Assembly: GCF_900148495.1 (NCBI RefSeq)
Contig: NZ_FTRU01000007.1
Coordinates: forward strand, 434,001 to 498,000
Length of the DNA stretch: 64,000 bases
Source of the DNA: Negativibacillus massiliensis
GTDB lineage: Bacteria > Bacillota > Clostridia > Oscillospirales > Ruminococcaceae
Reading direction: 5' to 3'
Part shown: positions 58,138-64,000 of the stretch, piece by piece
Position numbering within the stretch: the first letter of the stretch is position 1
How the letters are laid out: each line of letters begins with the position of its first letter
Program-made: the position numbers and the translations under genes
Notes under the pieces: model-generated
Databases searched by the model: none
What the model was told of the DNA's origin: nothing
Seen by the model: only the letters and a program-made list of their open reading frames with translations

Positions 58138-60209
58138 TTGCGCTTTCCTCCATTTTCAAATTCCATACTGAACTTCGTTTTGCCATCATCTGATACCTCC
58201 ATAAAGACGGTGGCATCAAAGGTGTTGCCCGTTCTTTCGGACTTGCAATTCTTGAGCTTTACCTTGCCGGAACCAAGCAATTTCTGCGCCGTGGCAGAAG
58301 TCATGCTCTTGCCGATGCTCGCAAAGTAGCGATTGTTTTTCCAGAGGGCAAATTTGCAAGCTCTGTTGGAACAGAAAAATGCCTTGGCTTTGTCCTCTAC
58401 AGCACTGCCGCAGAGCGGGCATTTGCCGATAGAATTGGCTTCTTTCGACATCATAACCTCGGAATCACGGATTACTTCATAGTTCTGAATCAGACCGGCA
58501 ATCACATCTTTGATCTCGTCCATAAAGTCCTCGCTGGCATATTCGCCTTTCTCAATGAGCAACAATTTTTCTTCCCAATCCGCCGTCATGGATGGGGACT
58601 GAATCTGTTCCGGCATGACTGTTACCAGAGCCGTACCCTTGTGGGTCGGAATCAGGTGTTTGGTTTTCTTATCACCCTTACGCTCCAGAAAACCGATGCG
58701 AACCAGCTTCTCAATGATACCGGCACGGGTCGCAGGCGTTCCCAAACCTTTGCGCTCCACCTCATCAGGCATTTCGTCCGCACCGGCAGTTTCCATAGCA
58801 GAAAGCAGAGTATCCTCGGTAAAGTGTTTAGGGGGAGATGTTTTCCCTTCCTTGATTTCCGTGCCGCTGACGGTCATTTCGTCACCAACGGAAACAGAAG
58901 GGAGTGTCTGCACGTTTTCGTCGGATTTTGTCGAATCATTTTTCTGAACCAGAGCTTTCCATCCATCCTGCACAACAGTTTTGCCTTTGGTGGAAAACAC
59001 GGTACCGCCACAGTCCAGCTCAATAACTGTCTCTGCGTATCGGTGCGGATCGCCAACAGCTACGCACAACCGATTCGAGATCAGTTGCAAAATTGCAAGT
59101 TCACCCTTGGGAAGTTCGCTCAGATTGCATTTCTGCAATTCTCTGGTCGGAATGATGGCATGGTGATCTGTGACCTTTTTGTTATTCACAACCTGCTCTG
59201 CATGAACTGGTATGTTATCCACATCCTCCACGGGGAATGTGTGGAAAGCCAGCTTTACGAGGTCGGTCAGGCTATGTGCCATATCTTCCGTCAGAAACCT
59301 GCTGTCGGTACGGGGATAAGTGACCAGTTTCTTTTCATAGAGGTTCTGCGTGTAGTCCAAGGTCTGCTGTGCCGTGTAGCCAAGCACACGGTTGGCTTCT
59401 CTCTGTAAACTGGTCAGGTCATAGAGCGCAGGCGGCTTTTCTGTTTTCTCCTTACATTCAGCTTTCTGAACGATTGCCACCGAACAGCTTTGTTTGACAG
59501 CTTCGGCTGCTGCCTTGGTTTTGAAGCGTTCGCTTGCAGCCGTAAAACCATCCAATCCAATCTGAACTGTGTAGAACAGTTCAGGCTTGAATGCGGAAAT
59601 GGCAGCTTCTCGCATAACAGCCATAGCAAGGGTAGGGGTCATAACACGACCAACATTCAGGGTCTGCCCGTAAAGGGTCGAAAAAAGTCGAGTAGCGTTA
59701 ATACCAACAATCCAGTCGGCTCGTTCTCGACACAGTGCTGCTTCATACAAAGCATCATATTCCGTTCCAGACCTGAGATTTTCAAAGCCCTCCTTGATTG
59801 CTACATCTTCCATCGAGGAAATCCAAAGCCGCTCAAACGGCTTTCTGCACCCGGCTTTGTGGTACACCAACCGAAAGATCAGCTCGCCCTCACGACCGGC
59901 ATCTGTTGCACACACAAGACTCGCAACATCTTCTCTGGCCATGAGCTTTTTCAGAATCCCAAACTGTTTTTTCGTACCGGCAGAAACCTCATACTGCCAG
60001 TCCATCGGGAAGATAGGAAGGTCTGCATAAGCCCATTTGCTGTACTTCGCATCATAGACTTCCGGCTGTGCCAGCTCCACCAAATGCCCTACACACCAGC
60101 TGACCACATATCCGTTTCCCTCTAAGTAGCCATCCTCACGCTTGGCAGCACCTAACACTTTGGCAATACTCTGTGCAACCGAAGGCTTTTCAGCCAAAAC
60201 TAATTTCAT
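58134..60209 (-). CDS. topB: DNA topoisomerase III
   Basis: The 691-residue enzyme starts MKLVLAEKPSVAQSIAKVLG (Toprim), with CATDAGREGELIFRLVY, the catalytic tyrosine in VTYPRTDSRFL, GRVMTPTLAM and a C-terminal zinc ribbon (CPLCGSAVEDK with FFCSNRACKF). It is full length. ATG 60209 has better spacing from AAAGGAG than ATG 60215. Type IA topoisomerases of ICEs are thought to help process transferred DNA. Confidence 0.95.
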   Translation of the reverse strand: MKLVLAEKPSVAQSIAKVLGAAKREDGYLEGNGYVVSWCVGHLVELAQPEVYDAKYSKWAYADLPIFPMDWQYEVSAGTKKQFGILKKLMAREDVASLVCATDAGREGELIFRLVYHKAGCRKPFERLWISSMEDVAIKEGFENLRSGTEYDALYEAALCRERADWIVGINATRLFSTLYGQTLNVGRVMTPTLAMAVMREAAISAFKPELFYTVQIGLDGFTAASERFKTKAAAEAVKQSCSVAIVQKAECKEKTEKPPALYDLTSLQREANRVLGYTAQQTLDYTQNLYEKKLVTYPRTDSRFLTEDMAHSLTDLVKLAFHTFPVEDVDNIPVHAEQVVNNKKVTDHHAIIPTRELQKCNLSELPKGELAILQLISNRLCVAVGDPHRYAETVIELDCGGTVFSTKGKTVVQDGWKALVQKNDSTKSDENVQTLPSVSVGDEMTVSGTEIKEGKTSPPKHFTEDTLLSAMETAGADEMPDEVERKGLGTPATRAGIIEKLVRIGFLERKGDKKTKHLIPTHKGTALVTVMPEQIQSPSMTADWEEKLLLIEKGEYASEDFMDEIKDVIAGLIQNYEVIRDSEVMMSKEANSIGKCPLCGSAVEDKAKAFFCSNRACKFALWKNNRYFASIGKSMTSATAQKLLGSGKVKLKNCKSERTGNTFDATVFMEVSDDGKTKFSMEFENGGKRK

Positions 60210-60233
60210 TTGCATCTGCTCCTTTCACAAAAA

Positions 60234-60276
60234 AATAAGCAGCCACACACCGTAGTGCATGACTGCTATGTAAAAA
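60234..60276 (-). terminator. Hairpin with TTTTTACATAG before topB
   Basis: On the minus strand TTTTTACATAG is followed by AGCAGTCATGCAC paired with TGTGTGGCTGCT (two mismatches) and TTATTTTTTTG, then the topB ribosome-binding site. ACATAG here precedes rather than follows this stem. Confidence 0.7.
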
Positions 60277-60336
60277 GTTCGGAAAGGATTTTTGCAACCT
60301 GATACAATTTTCTGTTCTACAATCTCCGTCATAATA

Positions 60337-60379
60337 AAAATATCTCCATCATTTCAAAAGAGAATGACGGAGATATTTC
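60337..60379 (-). terminator. Terminator after the DUF4143 gene
   Basis: TATCTCCATCATT with AATGACGGAGATA (two mismatches) just after the gene's stop on the minus strand, followed by TTTTTATTATG. A related ATCTCCGTCAT lies next to it at about 60322. Confidence 0.65.
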
Positions 60380-60386
60380 ACCTTGC

Positions 60387-61583
60387 TTATTCTTGTAGCA
60401 ACCAATCGGCTATATCGTGAATTTCGATTCCTTCATAGCTATATTGGGGATGTTTGGTTCTGGCAATAATCATTTTCGGATAAGCGTCTCGAATCTGAAG
60501 CAGAGGAGAGCATTCTCTCTCAAATGTTTCCTGCCCGGAAATGTTGTCGCTGACCTGAATATAAATCTTTTCGCTACCTCTCTGAGCAACAAAGTCGATT
60601 TCCTTTTGATAGAGCTTGCCGACATAGACATCATATCCACGGCGAAGAAGCTCGATACAAACAACGTTTTCATATACTCTGCCATAGTCTATATTTCTGC
60701 TTCCCAGTATTGCATATCGAATACCGCTGTCACACAAATAGAACTTTTCAGAGCTTTCAAGGTATTTCTTACCTCGGATGTCATATCTCTTAATATCATA
60801 AAATACAAAAGCATTGCACAAATACTTAATGTACTTGCCGACGGTTACATGATTGGTTGGAGTCTCATTTGCTGTCAGTAGCTGACTGACCTTATTCGGA
60901 GAAGTCAGGTTGCTGATATTATCCATAAGGAACTCGCTCAGACGTTGTAAAACCAAAGTGTCCGGGAGAGTATATTTCTGTACCAAATCCCTTGTAACAA
61001 TCGTTTCGTAGACCTCTTTGATATAGTTTGTTCTGTCTTTTTCGGTTCTATAAGCATAGGAACCTGCTAAACCGCCCTTGATAGCGTACTCATCAAAGAG
61101 CTTATCTTTGTCACTAATATCATCATAATACTGGCAATATTCCTGGAAGCTGAAAGGAAACACATGAATTTCAATATAGCGTCCGGTAAACAGAGTTGCC
61201 AGATCTGCACTCAACAGGAAAGCATTAGAGCCTGTTACATAGATGTCGTATTTTCCCTTAGAGTACAGGCTATTGATTGCCAACTCAAACTTGGGACACA
61301 TCTGAACCTCGTCTACAAACAGGTAGTTCGTTTTTCCTTCCTGATAATGTTCTTCCACATAGGCGTGTAAGGCATGGTATTCCTTGATTTCTTCATACGC
61401 CAAATCCATGAAGTCGATGAAGATAATATTGATGTTTTCAAAATTGCTTTTCAGATACGCAATATACGCCTGCATCAATTTGGACTTACCAGATCGACGA
61501 ATGCCCGTGATGATCTTGATGTCAGGAGTACCATTCAGTTCAATGATTCTATCGAGATATTTTGCTCTCGTGATTGTTTTCAT
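60387..61583 (-). CDS. AAA_14/DUF4143 ATPase, cargo between topB and CD1107-like gene
   Basis: The 398-residue protein has Walker A GIRRSGKSKLM (residues 25-35), Walker B-like NYLFVDEVQMC, sensor VTGSNAFLLS and, in the C-terminal DUF4143 part, LCDSGIRYAILG and KEIDFVAQRGSEKIYIQVS. This is a nuclease-like DEVDF-type end. ATG 61583 follows GAAAGCGGGTGACTAT. These STAND-like ATPases are widely found, with no settled function. Flanking terminators and hairpins suggest it is an independent insertion into the backbone. Confidence 0.85.
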   Translation of the reverse strand: MKTITRAKYLDRIIELNGTPDIKIITGIRRSGKSKLMQAYIAYLKSNFENINIIFIDFMDLAYEEIKEYHALHAYVEEHYQEGKTNYLFVDEVQMCPKFELAINSLYSKGKYDIYVTGSNAFLLSADLATLFTGRYIEIHVFPFSFQEYCQYYDDISDKDKLFDEYAIKGGLAGSYAYRTEKDRTNYIKEVYETIVTRDLVQKYTLPDTLVLQRLSEFLMDNISNLTSPNKVSQLLTANETPTNHVTVGKYIKYLCNAFVFYDIKRYDIRGKKYLESSEKFYLCDSGIRYAILGSRNIDYGRVYENVVCIELLRRGYDVYVGKLYQKEIDFVAQRGSEKIYIQVSDNISGQETFERECSPLLQIRDAYPKMIIARTKHPQYSYEGIEIHDIADWLLQE

Positions 61584-61770
61584 ATAGTCACCCGCTTTCA
61601 AAAATTGAAGTTTTTTCATTTCTCGAAACCGCTTCGCTGTACTTATTATACTGTCTGCTAATAGTATATGCAAGATGTCACTTTCAAAAACGCAAATTTT
61701 TTTATTTTTTGAAAGCGGAAACTATGTAAAGGCAACCCGAAGGCTGCCCCAGGCATCAAGCCTATCCTGT
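61584..61770. promoter_or_regulatory. Leader region of the DUF4143 gene, with hairpins and TTTACATAG
   Basis: GGCAGCC with GGTTGCC (61731-61748) is followed on the minus strand by TTTACATAG (61722-61730). CTTTCAAAAA with TTTTTGAAAG forms another stem at 61681-61716. TATACTATTAGCAGAC and TATAATAAG near 61645-61665 could be promoter elements for the ATPase gene. Confidence 0.5.
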
Positions 61771-62454
61771 TTACACAGGTTCATTATCATCTTCATCGAC
61801 GGAGCTATCTTCATCGTCGTCCTCAAACTCCGGATCGTACCCATAGTCCTCGTCATCGTCCACATAATCAGCATCTGGGTCAGGCTTTGCCGCTTCCTGT
61901 GCCTTCTTCTTTTCCTGGACTTTCTTAAATACGAAGAATCCACCACCACAGGCAAGCACAATCAGAGTAAGAATCGCCGGGAGCATATTTGTGGATTTCG
62001 GCTTTTCCTCCGGTGTCGGTTCTGTAATTTCAGGAACTGTTTCAACTACTTCCGGCTTTGTTTCCTCAACCGGCTTGGTGAACTCTGCAACTTCTTCCTC
62101 GTCCATCAGCTTGAGCAGGTCGGCTTCATCCACCTGATTCAGAAAATGCACGGTTTCCTCGCCCTTATCATCACGGTCAATGATGATATAGAAGTAGTTT
62201 CCGTTTTTGGTTACAGCGGTAATGAACTGCTTTCCGCTTTTCGTAGGCGAGCCAGCGTCATCAACCAAAGTCAGATTGCCGTCGGGAGTAAGCGGTAGCA
62301 TCGGCTCCTCCGGCTCTGTTTCGGGAACTTTTTCTTCGACCGCAGGTTCTTCAGTCGCTACGCTTTCATCTACATAGGCAAATGCCGTTGTAGAAAACAC
62401 GCCAAAACACATTGCACACGCCAGCAATGCGGCTCCAATTTTCTTAAATCTCAT
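61771..62454 (-). CDS. CD1107-like membrane-anchored protein (DUF4366)
   Basis: The 227-residue protein has a signal peptide (MRFKKIGAALLACAMCFGVF up to TTAFA), an external domain with NGNYFYIIIDRDDKGEETVHFLNQV (the DUF4366 core), a proline/glutamate-rich stretch, one membrane helix (MLPAILTLIVLACGGGFFVF), and an acidic tail of D/E. It is a standard transfer-module surface protein of this ICE type. Confidence 0.9.
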   Translation of the reverse strand: MRFKKIGAALLACAMCFGVFSTTAFAYVDESVATEEPAVEEKVPETEPEEPMLPLTPDGNLTLVDDAGSPTKSGKQFITAVTKNGNYFYIIIDRDDKGEETVHFLNQVDEADLLKLMDEEEVAEFTKPVEETKPEVVETVPEITEPTPEEKPKSTNMLPAILTLIVLACGGGFFVFKKVQEKKKAQEAAKPDPDADYVDDDEDYGYDPEFEDDDEDSSVDEDDNEPV

Positions 62455-62701
62455 TCTGCGTTTCCTCCTCATTCATAGTATTGATCGTATCAGGCTTCGG
62501 AGCCATATCCGCAGCAAACATACGGAGCAGCTCGGAAAGCTGTTCGGGATTCAGGTTCGCAGCATGAACCATCTCATGGATTTCGGAATTTTCCTCCTCA
62601 CGGTATCTGCGTTCCAGGTCTTTCACCTTAGCATCCCATTCTGCCCGTTTCTTACGGGCTTTTTCAAGGTCTGCACCTATTCTGTCTAACTTGGCACTCA
62701 A
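62444..62701 (-). CDS. DUF4315-family protein
   Basis: The 85-residue coiled-coil protein LDRIGADLEKARKKRAEWD then KVKDLERRYREEEN resembles DUF4315 proteins encoded between the CD1108- and CD1107-type genes. A TTG start at 62701 is supported by GGAGGGATGGCGA. It overlaps the downstream gene by eleven bases. Confidence 0.85.
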   Translation of the reverse strand: MSAKLDRIGADLEKARKKRAEWDAKVKDLERRYREEENSEIHEMVHAANLNPEQLSELLRMFAADMAPKPDTINTMNEEETQNEI

Positions 62702-62715
62702 TCGCCATCCCTCCT

Positions 62716-64000
62716 TTAGTTTCTGATTCTGCCGAAGCAGTAAAAATGCTGTTGCCAGTAATTCGATTCGATAGAAGCGTAGGAAATGGGGTTTCCGCAG
62801 TGGATCATCATACCATTGCCAACATAGATACCAACGTGTGATGCACCGGAGGTATCATAAGTGCCTTGGAAGAAAATCAAATATCCCGGTTTGGCAGAGC
62901 TTTTCGGGATAATGTCGCATACGCCCATCAAACCGTTTGCGGTCAAACGACCAACACTCCAACCGTTTCCGCAGTGATTGATTACATAGGAAACAAATCC
63001 GGAGCAGTCAAAGGAGGTAGACGGGCTGCTGCCGCCCCACACATACGGGTATCCCAGATATTTTTCAGCTTCCCGAATCATATTGGCAAATCTTGTGTCT
63101 GTCAGCGCTTCGCCCGGAATATCATAATCGGTGTACTCGCCGCCAGGGGTGGCGTAAATGTCATTTCCGAAAATATCCGGTCTGTTGCCCCTTGTCTGAA
63201 GCAAAATTCTATATCGCTCCATATCATCTTCCGACAAGCCGGAATTTGAAATCACACTGTTCAAGCCCTTATTTCTGAGCTTCACATTCAGAATATAATA
63301 TTCGTAATCTTCTTCCTCTGTTGTTGTCTCTCCCGTTTCGGGATCAGTAGAAGATGTTGTTCGTGTACGAATCTCTACTACTTCCGTCAGGGTCAGCTCA
63401 TATTGTTGCTCAAATAGCCATTGCAGGGTAGCCTGCACCTCATCTCTGGTGTAATCCTCAAACTTCACCGTCAAATACGCCGCCAGCTCATAAGGATTGT
63501 GGTTGATTTCATCAAGGTCATACCGGTACTCGTCATATCCGCTATGAGTACGCTCGATATTATTGATTTTATTGCGGAGCGCAGCTTCCAAAGCCTTGTA
63601 ATCATTGTCCGCACCAATAATATCTTCCTCTTTTGCAGTAAAAGAAGTTCCCAGAATGATCTGTGTGCCGCCTTGGAACATAGCCGAACAAGACGAGAAC
63701 ATCCCTGAGAGTATCATAAAAAGCAGTCCGGCAATCAAAACAAACAGAATCGTTTTAGAGTGTGTGGTGCAGAACTCCGTTACTCTTTCTGTGATGTTCT
63801 TGGCTCCCTGAGCTGCTTTGCCCGTTGCCTTGCCTGCACCCTTAGATGCAGAAGCCGTTGTCGAAGCGGTATTCTTACCGGCTTTGGCGGCAGCATATTC
63901 TTTCTTGATTGCCCTTTTCTGTTGCCAACGGGAAAAGGGATTGGAACCGGCATCGGGGTTGTCCTTTTTGAACTTCTCATACAGGGCATTTACATTTGCT
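62716..64000 (-). CDS. CD1108-like NlpC/P60 cell-wall hydrolase (N-terminus outside window)
   Basis: The frame is open from the right edge to the stop at 62716, 427 codons. It has a basic cytoplasmic part (WQQKRAIKKEYAAAK), a membrane helix (TILFVLIAGLLFMILSGMF), a long external domain and a C-terminal NlpC/P60 domain with catalytic Cys in FDCSGFVSYV and His in SHVGIYVGNGMMIHCG. It would open peptidoglycan for the transfer channel, like VirB1-type hydrolases. An internal ATG at 63738 is not the start. Confidence 0.9.
   Translation of the reverse strand, partial: ANVNALYEKFKKDNPDAGSNPFSRWQQKRAIKKEYAAAKAGKNTASTTASASKGAGKATGKAAQGAKNITERVTEFCTTHSKTILFVLIAGLLFMILSGMFSSCSAMFQGGTQIILGTSFTAKEEDIIGADNDYKALEAALRNKINNIERTHSGYDEYRYDLDEINHNPYELAAYLTVKFEDYTRDEVQATLQWLFEQQYELTLTEVVEIRTRTTSSTDPETGETTTEEEDYEYYILNVKLRNKGLNSVISNSGLSEDDMERYRILLQTRGNRPDIFGNDIYATPGGEYTDYDIPGEALTDTRFANMIREAEKYLGYPYVWGGSSPSTSFDCSGFVSYVINHCGNGWSVGRLTANGLMGVCDIIPKSSAKPGYLIFFQGTYDTSGASHVGIYVGNGMMIHCGNPISYASIESNYWQQHFYCFGRIRN

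Larger units (their letters stand above)
28470..64000 (-). mobile_element. ICE-A: integrase end, cargo and transfer module
   Basis: The minus-strand backbone contains CD1108-like hydrolase, DUF4315, CD1107-like, topB, LPD28-like, YodL, TTRAP, helicase, mobC and relaxase (45.9-64 kb), then regulatory, triple-HTH and integrase genes (29.3-33.7 kb) ending at the tRNA-derived site. Between them lies plus-strand cargo of foreign origin. This is the second half of a Tn1549/CTn-type ICE; its repA-virD4 half would be further right, or is the 1-28 kb part if the molecule is circular. Confidence 0.75.

Overview
The window is conjugative-element DNA from a gut Clostridia-type Firmicute (Lachnospiraceae or Oscillospiraceae relatives). 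The evidence is Tn1549/CTn-type backbone genes (PcfB, VirD4, Maff2, CD1107/CD1108-type proteins, TopB, a giant SNF2-like helicase, MobC and a MOBP relaxase), strong AGGAGG ribosome-binding sites and a Tn4451-type serine recombinase element. No chromosomal housekeeping gene is visible. Almost everything is transcribed on the minus strand except the cargo between about 33.8 and 45.7 kb.

Layout. (1) 1-28.06 kb, 'ICE-B': repA, parA, parB, three small genes, pcfB, virD4 and maff2 on the minus strand. virD4 is broken twice. A group II intron (19464-22201) and a 15.65-kb integrative mobilizable element (IME, about 3587-19236) sit inside it. Removing both restores a 585-codon frame exactly. A second group II intron, running off the window at position 1, interrupts maff2. 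(2) The IME carries a TndX/TnpX-like large serine recombinase, TnpV- and TnpW-like proteins, an XRE regulator, a two-component system with a lantibiotic-immunity-type ABC transporter and lipoprotein, three tandem sigma-like genes, a MOBQ relaxase with an RSF1010-type nic sequence, a DinJ/YafQ-type toxin-antitoxin pair and replication genes (replisome organizer, DnaC-like loader). (3) 28.06-28.91 kb is an attachment region: iteron-like repeats and a lone 3' half of a tRNA-Arg(CCU). (4) 28.9-33.7 kb is the integrase end of 'ICE-A': integrase, triple-HTH protein, small HTH protein, orphan MazF, then regulators. (5) 33.8-45.7 kb is cargo: an XRE/ImmA switch with divergent promoters, a second tyrosine integrase flanked by perfect 25-bp inverted repeats, an Inc18-plasmid fragment (erm(B), topB remnant, delta-omega-epsilon and a broken zeta), and a cassette of two proteins with the same WXG-like N-domain but different toxin-like C-domains, two small proteins and an M48 protease. 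(6) 45.9-64 kb is the ICE-A transfer module: relaxase, MobC, helicase with a tnpV-like gene in another frame, TopB, a DUF4143 ATPase, CD1107-like and CD1108-like proteins.

The integrase end of ICE-A meets the repA end of ICE-B across one tRNA fragment, with no chromosomal gene between. This fits either a head-to-tail tandem of two related ICEs or the attP junction of one circular molecule. ICE-B cannot make VirD4 unless its intron splices and the IME excises. The most novel points are the invertible-looking integrase cassette, the WXG-like two-toxin cassette, the overprinted tnpV gene, and a hairpin plus ACATAG motif repeated before many ICE genes. All names come from reading sequence; no database search was run.
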